A stretch of DNA of 64,000 bases, from assembly GCA_904066235.2 (NCBI GenBank), contig CAJFCV020000001.1, forward strand, positions 2,976,001 to 3,040,000, in the 5' to 3' direction. Source of the DNA: Bursaphelenchus xylophilus. Lineage: Eukaryota > Nematoda > Chromadorea > Rhabditida > Aphelenchoididae. The position numbers and the translations under genes are program-made. This document shows positions 36,401 through 42,693 of the stretch, piece after piece. The notes below the pieces were generated by a model. It ran no database searches, was not told the origin of the DNA, and worked only from the letters and a program-made list of their open reading frames with translations. The stretch's first letter is position 1. Each line of letters starts with the position of its first letter.

Positions 36401-37208
36401 AACCGCCCTTTCGTCCCTCTTGTTAGACTCGTTTCAACTTGTGAACTTGCTAAATTCTGACTCGGCCCAAACCGCGAACATTCCTACGTTTTTTGAGCTC
36501 GGGACGAAAAAAAACACCACCAAAGATTTCTTCCAAACAGCTGCCGAAAGCAACATCATAAAGAACGGCAATGAGCAAACTGCAAACGATTAAAAAACAA
36601 CGTATTAATCATGGGCTAGTGGATTGGGCATGAATTCTAGAAGGAAGGAATGGCAAACCTACGGAATTGAGGAAGTCAATGACTAAAGTAACGTAAAAGG
36701 TGGTCTAAATAAACGACTATAGTGGTGTTAGGGCTTTGTTAACCAAGAGGACGTCAAACCGCACTATAAATTTGAAATGCAAAAAGTCTTCCAACAAAAA
36801 CCCCGATATTGTACTAGGCAGCAGAAAAATTATTATAAACCTGTTCAAAAATAATAAAGACACACCAAATCTAAAGCAGAGGTGATCAAAAGATCATACT
36901 CCAGCTCCTCTAAGAGATTTCAGGATAATTTAAGCGAGAAAAATAAGTTTTTCGACCAAATTTAGGTTTTGCAGACCTAAATTAAGGTAAATGAATAATT
37001 CCTTGCCTTTCTCATTCTTCTATTAACTGAAATTTTTTGGAGAGCAAGAACAGACTATGTTCAAACTCTAAAATTTGTTTCCACCAAAACCAAAACGAAT
37101 TAACCTTCAAAGCAGCACCCTCACCTTCCGGACATCAAATTCAAACCTAAAAGCGGAACAAAAACACAAATCCAAACAGAACTCACCATCATTAAAGCGA
37201 AGGGCCAT
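80..37208 (-). CDS. ppfr-1: PP4 regulatory subunit 1 (PPFR-1/PPP4R1-like), 18 exons, 3' end outside window
   Basis: HEAT-repeat scaffold of protein phosphatase 4; in C. elegans PPFR-1 acts with PP4 on the katanin MEI-1 (family knowledge). Exons, 5' to 3': 37187-37208, 35171-35206, 34555-34627, 33935-34245, 33054-33163, 17840-18178, 17469-17596, 16000-16163, 14764-15169, 12439-12492, 11991-12303, 11540-11695, 11006-11140, 8265-8777, 4045-4227, 3623-3885, 268-549, 80-180. All junctions keep phase and nearly all have AG acceptors and GT donors of nematode type. About 1,196 codons are visible and the reading frame leaves the window at position 80. The order matches vertebrate PPP4R1: N-terminal HEAT repeats, an acidic unstructured middle, then C-terminal HEAT repeats starting at a DVIPQ motif. 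The 11006-11140 exon is the least certain. Confidence 0.88.
2270..2276 (+). promoter_or_regulatory. Candidate trans-splice acceptor
   Basis: TTTTCAG lies 20 nt before the ATG at 2297, with no upstream exon recognisable. In nematodes this arrangement is typical of spliced-leader addition. It could also be a cis acceptor for an unrecognised 5' exon. Confidence 0.5.
2297..2860 (+). CDS. Single-exon gene of unknown function with nuclear-localization-like signals
   Basis: 187 codons with no family I recognise. The N-terminal third is basic (SLDRLRTHLMGEKRPKKVE), followed by a proline/threonine-rich linker. A bipartite nuclear localization pattern follows (KRKMVDEEPAKKRMRM), then an acidic patch (LEEGEIVSSDDEDKENLPP). 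The C-terminal domain may be folded and contains TYLEIQMPEKVKLADP, MWKKLRALYGG and ending QKRK. The ATG is chosen because an acceptor (TTTTTCAG, exon from 2277) lies 20 nt upstream, as for an SL trans-spliced leader. A polyadenylation signal AATAAA is at 2955-2960. GC content and codon use are higher than in the surrounding intron, which supports a real gene. It lies antisense inside a ppfr-1 intron. Confidence 0.8.
   Translation: MIGRQTTFSYVKANAANMKSLDRLRTHLMGEKRPKKVEAITPKPSEVPIKPSTTSTRPTIVKEAKETCKKAGHHKESLKRKMVDEEPAKKRMRMDLEEGEIVSSDDEDKENLPPDHSGLIKKMLGTNGRTYLEIQMPEKVKLADPTDPDEMWKKLRALYGGQRSIDKTKAREFFKISPSGPLLQKRK
3623..4227 (-). CDS. ppfr-1: ppfr-1 exons 15-16 (C-terminal HEAT repeats)
   Basis: Exons 4045-4227 and 3623-3885. 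They encode DVIPQKLFDALSQ, CFPAIAYTFGSQRW and, after a phase-0 intron, RLCLAQSIHEIAKIIG, LVPIFQRFVLDTPDVQKGLL and WRLRHKFIE. This is co-linear with human PPP4R1 (DVVPQALLDQYL, SLPGVALTLGRQNW, TLAFSIHELAVILG, LVPIFNGFLKDLDEVRIGVL). These two exons give the most diagnostic match in the gene. Exon 16 ends two bases into a glutamate codon that is completed at 549, after a 3.07-kb intron. Confidence 0.95.
4248..4440 (+). repeat. 5' LTR of the BEL/Pao element
   Basis: 193 bp, TGTTGTGG at the start and CTACACCACA at the end. It contains a TATA-like ATATAAAAG and an AATAAA at a spacing typical of U3-R-U5. The bases immediately after it begin TGGGGGCTTG, a candidate tRNA primer binding site because it starts with TGG. 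Confidence 0.95.
4661..4795 (+). repeat. Leader tandem motif, GGGTTAGATCCCC x 6
   Basis: The motif recurs at 4663, 4686, 4707, 4730, 4750 and 4773, alternating 20-21 and 23 bp. It lies in the untranslated leader between the 5' LTR and the Gag start and is not present elsewhere in the element. Each unit is nearly self-complementary, so the RNA could form a row of small stems; a packaging or dimerisation role would be inference. Confidence 0.85.
4828..7521 (+). CDS. Gag-protease polyprotein of the BEL/Pao element
   Basis: 897 codons. Residues about 230-340 resemble the DUF1759 Gag domain (KIRINKFSGKPEEFSQF, LLAGEPLEMI, RRYGDKRAHYQRLLKEL). From C437 there is a cysteine/histidine cluster (CAFCDRSHRSKDC, CARCLCRGHVSSQC, CNQCQGDHHISIC) of the type placed between Gag and protease in BEL/Pao elements. 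The aspartic protease motif DTGS has its Asp at residue 591. After the protease, about 170 residues of basic sequence have no known fold, and the ORF runs into the 3' LTR, which supplies the stop codon. A normal BEL/Pao polyprotein would continue into reverse transcriptase. Start: first ATG after the leader repeats. Confidence 0.92.
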   Translation: MTDPPDTSHDQPHLSSASTVTLLNPADIAAAPQCSLEEHARHRAIISGFRPTPENNRQIATLFAAFVNIPTTYREIKAVCRTIYTLITFDFARILSRLENPLIRLTDLSDIPSFTLKLFSEILESLKTVETDFRTALYDLEDLELSHQVPFATTQLYMNSLSCLLVSEMLGYWIESCMDAIQRCQEACARVEFLNSPSRSSVLPSPQLGNLNPVPSSPVSPRSTFLDLHKIRINKFSGKPEEFSQFFGVLTNALDSNSHYSEMSKITFVLSLLAGEPLEMIQAIPIVEGSLRLILNALQRRYGDKRAHYQRLLKELKDKKYSVPRTQAELKDWYYRLMIMRDSLVSSPSLSNVHSPGLLSENELFISHILESLPEDIHRSIELHFEHSAIVPTVDDILSYLDSIIRSRERFSLSRDKDSHFRSPQFSNTSNFHREMCAFCDRSHRSKDCRTVSDHSRRRQVIREKNLCARCLCRGHVSSQCRSPMCNQCQGDHHISICSQALPSSNINFNQPQRSFFGQSTHSSPPLSSTFPNNLETPRASGFPPSNTPAIQPTNGPSVQMRTVSLPQNEEVMSPMVTVSGFRDPVKAFIDTGSQVSFVDLGFCRSLQLPLDSPIIRTVIPVGGNVQSIQTFKTSVSIVPKSGPPVEFRVLAIENLHEFFMGQPADSGQVPIRIVLGQDCLAKLEIQSSNHVTPDGLRVMSCRFGHFLVSENSDELCSDYPIDFCRIRKSTFFANRKKKKSVAPKIISPVENAADFVNSYSHSLRKSPDPSVNSLPLSTHCEPAVEVGHVLPLGNSLLQKPNRGPNLKYISVSHSNPCTMVPRNLPPSDLPVNRRIKCKYKPKEHELSLDYEPTKSPKVPWKCPAKFNWYLPHANPTQKEEPDMLWSLKSLHNSHRN
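7459..7470 (+). promoter_or_regulatory. Candidate polypurine tract
   Basis: The purine-rich AGAAGGAAGAG ends eight bases before the 3' LTR, the expected place for the plus-strand primer of reverse transcription. It also lies within the coding sequence. Confidence 0.5.
7478..7670 (+). repeat. 3' LTR of the BEL/Pao element
   Basis: I see no difference from the 5' LTR over 193 bp. Its first 44 bases are translated as the end of the Gag-protease ORF. It is followed by the target duplication AGGAG. Confidence 0.95.
7885..8257 (+). repeat. Minisatellite, about 18-bp unit CTCAAAAAGTATCCAAAT
   Basis: Roughly 17-20 degenerate units occupy the intron and end a few bases before the donor of ppfr-1 exon 14. 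Isolated units are also seen from about 7790. The array explains the lysine/serine-rich plus-strand ORFs here, which are not genes. Confidence 0.9.
8265..8777 (-). CDS. ppfr-1: ppfr-1 exon 14 (coiled-coil linker)
   Basis: A 171-codon exon, phase 0 at both ends, with acceptor TTTTCAG and donor CAG/GTAGGC. It begins with NDSNPVHALLTPKQ and FWKRRFDF, followed by a threonine-rich stretch. A highly charged likely coiled coil follows (EKVKQRIQGNAERKEEAKNE and ELKSKLHTLQRKHLENAKKF). The last residues NSEQ join directly to DVIPQ in the next exon. On the genomic plus strand the donor is abutted by an 18-bp minisatellite that lies in the intron. Confidence 0.9.
8778..11005 (-). other. ppfr-1 intron 13
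   Basis: This interval is AT-rich with no coding sequence I can support. Its only clear structure is the tandem array at 10110-10925. Confidence 0.7.
10110..10925 (+). repeat. Tandem array, seven units of about 133 bp
   Basis: The core GGGCGCGAGCTGCCAACT starts at 10110, 10233, 10367, 10503, 10636, 10769 and 10904. Spacing is 123-136 bp. Each unit then carries a run ending AATCTAGGAACCCTTCAGC. The GC-rich core contrasts with an AT-rich remainder. The same GGCAGCTCGCGCCC core is seen once more, inverted, near 16702-16718. Confidence 0.92.
11006..12492 (-). CDS. ppfr-1: ppfr-1 exons 10-13 (linker region)
   Basis: Exons 12439-12492, 11991-12303, 11540-11695 and 11006-11140. The first three have clean sites (GTAAGT, GTGAGC and GTATGA donors) and encode a serine- and acid-rich linker with NIQISEDEKTEDERN and KRSWADVVRSGNDEE. 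Exon 13 encodes a segment ending in ENKFWTEARAVE. Its GAG/GTGAAG donor is good, but its acceptor, GCGACCAG, has no pyrimidine tract. I chose it because it is the only phase-0 acceptor without a stop. An RNA-seq junction would settle this exon. Confidence 0.72.
12493..14763 (-). other. ppfr-1 intron 9
   Basis: A 2,271-bp AT-rich intron. 12890-13090 and 13690-13870 are GC-richer but show no exon I can support. It contains one foldback element, at 14178-14328. Confidence 0.65.
14178..14328. mobile_element. MITE family A (TGTCGGGAAAATAATG ends)
   Basis: Inverted ends carry CGTCGGGAAAATAATGTGG on the left and the complementary TTATTTTCCCGACAGACT on the right, about 150 bp in all. The interior is GC-richer and partly palindromic. 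At least five other copies lie at 55631-63546. Confidence 0.8.
14764..16163 (-). CDS. ppfr-1: ppfr-1 exons 8-9 (acidic linker)
   Basis: Exons 16000-16163 and 14764-15169 encode a low-complexity acidic linker rich in E, D and S (for example TIPEEKDEKISDSSSDGSEE). A second part contains LKRWPYEPGKNLVSLND and DFCLDDIMSEDLDP, which could be a short conserved motif. PPP4R1 proteins have a comparable unstructured region between the two HEAT blocks. Phases 2, 1 and 2 fit the neighbouring exons. Between the two exons lies a 664-bp foldback element (15251-15914). Confidence 0.85.
15251..15914. mobile_element. Long foldback element, 664 bp
   Basis: The two ends match as inverted repeats over long arms: TGTCTCCATTGCACTGTACA near 15275 and its complement near 15870. 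Internal arms also match (GCGAGATTTTAGCTCGAGC near 15425 and its counterpart near 15720). Arms together cover most of the element. No coding sequence; it sits in the ppfr-1 intron between 15170 and 15999. Confidence 0.85.
16736..17327. mobile_element. tRNA-bearing inverted-repeat element, copy 1
   Basis: 592 bp, starting CAAGGAAAGTACTT and ending in its imperfect complement, with TTA on both sides (16733-16735 and 17328-17330). Terminal inverted repeats extend about 115-125 bp and include a TGATCAAGGATATATAA segment. A TTA/TWA target duplication is typical of PIF/Harbinger-type elements (inference). The middle carries a tRNA-like unit on the minus strand. It lies in the ppfr-1 intron between 16164 and 17468. 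A homologous element is at 51619-52199. Confidence 0.85.
17035..17134 (-). tRNA. Degenerate tRNA-like pol III unit in copy 1
   Basis: On the minus strand: an 8-bp hairpin with a TTC loop (17116-17134), an intact A-box TGGCCGAGTGG (17099-17109), and a long variable-arm-like stretch. The B-box is damaged (GGTTCGG then TTTCC, 17046-17058), and a T7 terminator-like run lies at 17021-17027. The A-box and long variable arm point to a class-II tRNA (Leu or Ser). The acceptor and anticodon stems do not pair well, so this is a tRNA pseudogene rather than a working tRNA. Confidence 0.55.
17469..18178 (-). CDS. ppfr-1: ppfr-1 exons 6-7 (central HEAT repeats)
   Basis: Exon 17840-18178 (113 codons) has the clearest HEAT pattern of the gene, including SLSTMGALAKRFG, CLVPHLLRAINDTNSRVRI and LAPSFLKLLEDKQRF. 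These align with the PP2A-A-like repeats of PPP4R1 (LLPRFFQL, VRKACAECF, KLSALFINLISD). Exon 17469-17596 continues with LGPIIATFAEPRRTG, equivalent to the human LGPFISTFANPSSSG segment. The acceptor TTTGCAG and donors GTAAGC and GTAAGT are good nematode sites. The second donor leaves phase 2, which the 16163 exon completes. Confidence 0.92.
19337..19783. repeat. Imperfect long inverted repeat, about 447 bp
   Basis: The left arm segments GAAGTCTGGGGATTGAGCAT and ATTTGGCATCAAAAAGTATT find imperfect complements on the right, centred near 19553. Outer arms also match (TTTTTGTAGAGAT near 19368 with its counterpart near 19735). A transcript would fold into a long hairpin. The arms explain the ORFs read here on both strands. 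Confidence 0.8.
31952..32126. mobile_element. MITE family B plus short hairpin
   Basis: 32001-32125 has inverted ends GTGGCAAAAAACGTACCATT and the complement, with a partly palindromic interior. Directly left of it, 31952-31997 is a separate hairpin (AAAATATCCCATATACAG with GTACATGGGATATTTT). Related MITE B sequence is at 40425-40655, and a right half is at 35419-35500. Confidence 0.8.
33054..34627 (-). CDS. ppfr-1: ppfr-1 exons 3-5 (N-terminal HEAT repeats)
   Basis: Three exons, 34555-34627, 33935-34245 and 33054-33163, encode the N-terminal helices. The stretch includes SMNDFFDSLEKLFDSPGEV, a HEAT-like helix pair resembling the region of PPP4R1 that precedes its canonical repeats. Phases are 1, 2, 1 and 0 and all agree. 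Exon 5 has two adjacent acceptors (TAG then CAG) that both keep the frame, so one alanine may be optional. Exon 5 ends at GTCGCG before GTAGGT and must splice across a 14.9-kb intron to 18178. Confidence 0.85.
33493..33868. mobile_element. Two adjacent MITE family C copies
   Basis: Each unit has ends like TAGTCCGTTCGGAAAGTCGC and a complementary CCAGCGACTTT...CGGAC; the boundary between the two is near 33680. The interiors carry repeated palindromes GCACTGTGC/GCACAGTGC. They lie in the ppfr-1 intron between exons 4 and 5. Confidence 0.85.
35171..35206 (-). CDS. ppfr-1: ppfr-1 exon 2
   Basis: A 36-nt microexon encodes DGMILHSNDFL with flanking split codons. The acceptor is CTCTTTTCAG and the donor GTAATT. 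Phase 1 on both sides agrees with exon 1 and with exon 3 at 34555-34627. An ORF can be read upstream through the acceptor to 35342, but its hydrophobic sequence comes from intron and is not needed. Confidence 0.68.
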
Positions 37209-38159
37209 GATTGTATTCTAGACGCAATTCTATTTGATTATTATGGAAATAGGCGTTATAAAATATTGTTCTTCCTGCTCTCAAGGGGTGGTGGAACCGA
37301 AATTTGAGGTGTTTTCAACCTGAAAATTAGTGAAAATAAGCGTGAAATTGATAGGAATTCAAAGTGAAACATGTCCATCACGACTTGAAAGAGAGAAAAT
37401 TCACATTCTGAGGTGTCGTCCGGAGAAACATCACTTTTTTCTTTTGAAGACCACGGCTCTCATAAATAATATAAAATATACGAGAAATTTTGAAATGTCT
37501 GCAAAGATAATTTCTCAGAGCCAATAAACAGTGTTAGGGAATATTTTACGACCAAAAAAGCCGGGCAAATCCTCATAAACACCTCGCGATTATCAAAAAC
37601 AGAGGGCCTATCTAAAGTAATGTCGGAGAAAGCACTCAAAAATCAACAGATCACATAAAACCAGCCAGCTAATTAACCAAGACCATTAAATCCATCCGAG
37701 TGACCCTGTTTCGTCGCTCGCGGTGCGAAACGACGTGTAATCCCCGGCTTCCAACACCGGAATCGACATCACTAACATGGAATAATATTTTTAGTGCCCA
37801 ATTTCCGCATTTTCCGGGCAGAAGGCGCCTGAACGAAGGAAGACGAATGTTTTGCGGTCTTGGTCGTAGTCACGGGAAACGAAAAAGGCGCTTGCAAAAT
37901 GTGGAACGAGAGAAAAATGTGAGGGAAAAGTGTCGCGCCAACGGAATGCCAAAAACCGCAAACCCCGCGGGAATTTCGGGGGTTTGAATTTATCCTGGCA
38001 ATTTTTGAGGTGTAATAGCTAGATAAGATTATTAGATACTTCAATAGTTTATCAGAGATTTCGAAAAAAAAATTGTTTTTTTTTTAATTTTTGCACTGTG
38101 CAAATTTTTTTGAAAGTAAAATAAAAGAAACTTGATCTACCCCATTTTCGACGTTCCGA
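35419..38159. repeat. Segmental duplication, copy A (ppfr-1 exon 1 region)
   Basis: About 2.74 kb repeated in the same orientation at 40569-42374 plus 46204-47148, at very high identity with scattered single-base changes and small indels. It spans the right half of a MITE B, most of ppfr-1 intron 1, exon 1 and about 950 bp upstream. Copy A is the one continuous with the rest of ppfr-1. ORFs shared by both copies are shared only because the DNA is duplicated. Confidence 0.93.
37187..37208 (-). CDS. ppfr-1: ppfr-1 exon 1 (start codon)
   Basis: A 22-nt first exon encodes MALRFND plus one base and ends at a strong donor (GATG then GTGAGT). The single leftover base completes the first codon of the 35171-35206 exon, giving an acidic DDDG run. 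The exon is too short to be found as an ORF; the start is chosen because it is the only ATG with a phase-1 donor upstream of exon 2. The same 22 nt occur at 42340-42361 in a duplicated segment. Confidence 0.7.
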
Positions 38160-38459
38160 TTATCAAAGCTATTTTATAATTTTTATCTAATATTTTCTTT
38201 GGTAATAAGTAATACTCGAAGGTTTTATCATTAGAATTTAAATGAAGATTTAGGTAAACCATTTAATTATTAAAAAATCAAGAAAAAATATTTGTTAAAA
38301 AAAATATTGTAAGATCCTCATTCTTTAAGATGAAGCAAATTTTTCTACATATATTATTTATATGAGTAAATGATGTATTAACAAAATGATCTTAAAAACA
38401 AATTTTATTATACCCGTTTCTTATACATTTAATAAATTAAATCCACTTATAAAGACTAC

Positions 38460-39722
38460 TTAATCTGAACTTCCATAGAAAGTGCCAAGTCCTTCAACCT
38501 CGGTCTGAAGGCAAGGTTTCTTCTGCGGAGGCGAAGCCACTTTTTCCTTTTTGCGTTCTTTTTCAAGTTCCTCCTGAACAAAATATTGTTAGATAAATTA
38601 GTATTAAATAAAGTATACCATATAAGCATATTTGAACCAACAAGCCGGAATAATGATATTCTTCGCACTGAAAGTTGCCGCCTCAGAGATTGCCAGATGA
38701 TGAAGTTGCGGTGGCATTGTCGTACAGCCGTGATTCATTCCAATCAGTCCACGCGATCCCCAAATACCGCCGCCTAAAAGTTTAGTTTTTAATTGATCAA
38801 AGAATATAATCATTTTTACCTGAATCTCCTCTTGAACTTCGACTAGTGCCCAAAATAAACGGACCCAATTGTTGAACATCTCCTCTAAAATAATACTCGC
38901 GACAGGAATGAATTTCTCCGGGCAAACACGAAAGACTTCCTTGTTCATTGCCGAACCCGGCCAAAGTAAACGGTTCCGATTCTTGAGCTCGTGCAATTGA
39001 AGGTCCTCGCTAAAAAATGCGTAAATTAACAACAAAATATAAGATAAATTTTAAGATCTTGCCTCGACCACATCGGATTTGCTCTTGAGCAAAACAAAAT
39101 CAAGTTCTTCATTGACATTGACCACACAAACGTCGATTCCGACTTGTTCGTTGGCCTCTTTTTCCGCAGTATACATCGTCAATGCGTCGCCAACCTTCAA
39201 CCGAAGATGTGTTCCGTGCCTAAAAGTTACGAAAAACCGCGGGTGGACGCAAATTGTAGCCGATTTTCCCATTTGATCTGGCAGAAAGAACATCCACTTG
39301 ATGACAGCCTCTGACGTTGGAGCAGGATTTGGCGGCACTAAAAAAGAGAAAATAAATGTGCAATATAAATCTAAATTAAATCTTACATGCAGGGTAATAC
39401 GGACTTGTCGGACGTTCATTCAAGGCTCTATACATCGGTGTGGCTGATCGAGCGAAAAATTGCATAGTCGACCAGCCATCCGGAAGCAAAAAGGATGTTC
39501 CGGCTGCATCCGTCCTAAATTAATTGAAATATAGTCAAGAGTAACACAAAATGTAAATTACCTGCAATTAGTCTGTATGCCATTGGACCCATATGACAAC
39601 TTCACAACTGCGTCCGGTGGAAGAAGAAAAGCGTGTCTGATGGAGCTTTCGGTGATGATATTCCCGGACACTGCCACGTTCTCTTCCTCGTCCATCATCT
39701 TGATGCGGATCGATTGAGCCAT
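38460..39722 (-). CDS. Trypsin-like serine protease (Trypsin_2-type), six exons
   Basis: Exons 39562-39722, 39387-39514, 39063-39337, 38820-39009, 38619-38773 and 38460-38573 give 340 residues with matching phases. The catalytic triad is predicted as His137 (FVTFRHGTH), Asp176 (EELDFVLLKS) and Ser251 (SSRGDSGGGIW). GLIGMNHGC follows the serine as in nematode trypsin-like peptidases of this fold. No signal peptide is seen, so an intracellular role is likely. The first about 95 residues are a separate region of unknown function, and the last 37 are charged. One intron is GC-AG: exon 3 ends GAG before GCAAG at 39062. A polyadenylation signal is at 38404-38409. The exon 4 frame was chosen to preserve GDSGG; another open frame exists there but breaks after the intron. 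Confidence 0.87.
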
Positions 39723-39745
39723 TTTGAGAGACAAATCTGAAAACA
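39723..39745 (-). promoter_or_regulatory. Candidate trans-splice acceptor of the protease gene
   Basis: TTGTTTTCAG lies 14 nt before the start codon at 39722, a spacing usual for SL-spliced nematode mRNAs. No upstream exon is visible. Confidence 0.55.
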
Positions 39746-40424
39746 ATGAATTTTAATTGCTTTTAGCAAACGAGCAAAAACGTTTGGTATGGAAAAGCAG
39801 AACGTAGCATGCAAAAATTTTTTGAATAAAGCTGAAACAAAACGCCAAGCACGAAAAGCGCCCTGTTTTAAATGCGTGTTAAAAAGTTTTATTTCAAAAT
39901 ATACTAAATACGTGAATAAATAAAAAGCGAACCGTCCTTTCATAGAAATTTTTATTTAATAAACAATTAGGTACTACATTTTATCAATTTCTAACGCAAA
40001 TGGGTGATGAAGTGCGCTACGCTAAGTAATGGAAAGTGCACAAAAAAAGTAAAAATTTAAATGAATTCTTCTAGTAATTTAGCCATAAAATTATACGAAA
40101 TAGATAGTTGAATTTCTGGCGCAGTTTGTTGGGTGATATTTCTGGCGCAAGTGGGTGGTCCTGGGTGATAGTGAAAAAATGGGGTTAATTTGTGTATTTT
40201 TTAGTAATTATGGGGCTGTTTGCTTAATATTTGGTAGTAAATTAGAGGGTTGGTTGTTGGGTGTGGGTGCGCCAGAGATAGCAATTGTATACTACTTGTA
40301 AAAATGGGCTTTATGGAAATTGGACAGAGTGAAATTCCGACAGAAGTAAATTGGGCAGTGTGAAAATTGGACAGACTTTTTCACTGCAATCGTACGAAAT
40401 GTCACTATTTACAATGGGGGACCT

Positions 40425-40655
40425 GATACAGTGGCAAAAAACGTAGCATTTTGTATCCGGGAAGTATCAAAAATGTGGCAAAATGTATCCCTCTTTAAGT
40501 GAAAAAAATTCGTTTTGAAGTCTTTTCCTCGCAAAAAGAGCGGGCGCGCTTTTGAAATCTGAGTTTTTTTCACTTGAAGAGGGAGGTACTTTGCCACATT
40601 TTTTTGATGCTTCCTGGATGCAAAATGGTACGTTTTTTGCCATAGGATCAGGTCC
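40425..40655. mobile_element. MITE family B, full copy
   Basis: About 230 bp with ends CAGTGGCAAAAAACGTA and the complement TACGTTTTTTGCCATAGG, and an inner inverted pair CACTTGAAGAGGG with CCTCTTTAAGTG. Its right half belongs to duplication copy B, so the breakpoint of the segmental duplication lies inside this element. Confidence 0.8.
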
Positions 40656-42374
40656 AATGGCGATTATTTTTTGCATTAAAAAATCTGTCCAATTTCACTC
40701 TGTTCAATTTCTCTCTGCCCAATTTCCACAAACTGTCCAACTTATTTCTGTCGAGTTTCACTCTGTCCAATTTCCACGAAGCCAATTTTTTCATTTTAAA
40801 AATTTAAAAAAATATGATTTTTCCAACAAAAAATTGCTTGAAAATTCGTAAAAAGACTTTCTTGGCCCTCAGGACATCCCACAAATATTGAAAACATATT
40901 TTTGACTTTCTTTGCCCTCTATCCAATTTACAGGAAGCAACAAATTCCGTATTTTACCCCGTCAAACAATCCCAAATTTCGTTATTTTACATTCTCAACT
41001 AATTATAAAAACCAAAACCATCGTTTCGAAGACCTTTTCCATAAATTGTCTATGAAAAAATCAACGGAATCTGGGAAAATCTCTTCCGATTCAAGTGGGG
41101 GCCAGACGATTGTCGGATGGGCGATTAATTTGCACTAGGCCACTTCCGTCTTCGCTTTTTGATCAAAACATAAGTGATCAGGGCACAAAGTTTTTTCCCC
41201 ATTTTACGTCTTTTTTATGGAACTTTTTCGTAAAAGATCCGGAAATTTGGGGGAAAATCGAGTAGTAAATAGCATTACAAATGTCTAATAGTAAAATAAA
41301 ATCATCACTCATCATTTCGAACCTAATTTCAGGTATCAACAAGAAAAAAATTATAAAAAATAAAATTTTTGGTCAGATGCCTAGTGCAATATAAAGATTT
41401 CTTCATAATTCAAAAATTTGCAATTCCATCTCCTTGGCCGTCATATTTCTACTCTCAAAATACCAAAAACATCCTTCGTCAGGCCAATTCCCACCAAATA
41501 CCCATCAATTTTCATCATTTCCCACAAAATTTACAAAACGTCAGACCTCCCCAACCGCCTTTCGTCCCTCTTGTTAGACTCGTTTCAACTTTTGAACTTG
41601 CTAAATTCTGACTCGGCCCAAACCGCGAACATTCCAACGTTTTTTGAGCTCGGGACGAAAAAAAAACACCAACAAAGATTTCTTCCAAACAGCTGCCGAA
41701 AGCAGCATCATAAAGAACGGCAATGAGCAAACTGCAAACGATTAAAAAACAACGTATTAATCATGGGCTAGTTGATTGGGCATGAATTCTAGAAGGAAGG
41801 AATGGCAAACCTACGGAATTGAGGAAGTCAATGACTAAAGTAACGTAAAAGGTGGTCCAAATAAACGACTATAGTGGTGTTAGGGTTTTGTTAACCAAGA
41901 GGACGTCAAACCGCACTATAAATTTGGGATGCAAAAAGTCTCCCAACAAAAACCCCCAATATTGTACTAGGCAGCAGAAAAATTATTATAAACCTGTTCA
42001 AAAATAATAAAGACACACCAAATCTAAAGCAGAGGTGATCAAAAGATCATACTCCAGCTCCTCTAAGAGATTTCAGGATAATTTAAGCGAGAAAAATAAG
42101 TTTTTCGACCAAATTTAGGTTTTGCAGACCTAAATTAAGGTAAATGAATAATTCCTTGCCTTTCTCATTCTTCTATTAACTGAAATTTTTTGGAGAGCAA
42201 GAACAGACTATGTTCAAACTCTAAAATTTGTTTCCACCAAAACCAAAACGAATTAACCTTCAAAGCAGCACCCTCACCTTCCGGACATCAAATTCAAACC
42301 TAAAAGCGGAACAAAAACACAAATCCAAACAGAACTCACCATCATTAAAGCGAAGGGCCATGATTGTATTCTAG
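40569..42374. repeat. Segmental duplication, copy B left part
   Basis: Matches 35419-37214 nearly base for base and ends where the LTR element begins. Contains a second copy of ppfr-1 exon 1 and of intron 1. Confidence 0.93.
42340..42361 (-). pseudogene. Duplicate of ppfr-1 exon 1
   Basis: The 22-nt exon with its ATG and GTGAGT donor is intact. The LTR element is inserted 13 bp upstream of the ATG on the minus strand and separates it from its copied promoter region. It could still act as an alternative first exon driven by the LTR, splicing over the protease gene to 35206. Without transcript data I treat it as a duplicate remnant. Confidence 0.5.
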
Positions 42375-42545
42375 AGTGGTTCAGAGGGTCCTCCCTGATA
42401 GGAGTTCAATGGAGTCCCCGAAAGCCACACCAAATTCCCAAATATCCCAGCGGAACTATCCAAAGGAATAAAACAACACCAATAATAAATATAAACCCGT
42501 TTATCCAGAGGAAGGGTCGATACAATCACGTAAATGCAAAACCAA
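42375..42545 (-). repeat. 3' LTR of the minus-strand LTR element
   Basis: 171 bp matching 46026-46196 with one base difference. The internal boundary reads TACACT then TTGGTTTTGC instead of TGGTGAATTGG, so the outermost bases of this LTR are lost or replaced. Confidence 0.9.
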
Positions 42546-42693
42546 AGTGTAGACTGGCGGAGCTTATCCTCGCCAGCCGTCCGTCAATCTGTCCTATCGT
42601 TCCAATCCAACCGCCTCCCACTCGGCTCTCCGGACCGTGAACTTCCCTGACTGAATTCCATTCTCTCACGTTCCTTGACTTTCCAACGGTGCG

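Noticed and set aside
37330..37987. Two plus-strand ORFs repeated identically at 46318-46975
   Set aside because: They match because the DNA lies in the recent segmental duplication, not because of coding constraint. No splice context or similarity.
38604..39035. Open frame through protease exon 4 giving LLWPGSAMNKEVF
   Set aside because: This frame loses the GDSGG motif after the intron; the alternative frame keeps the catalytic serine and all phases.
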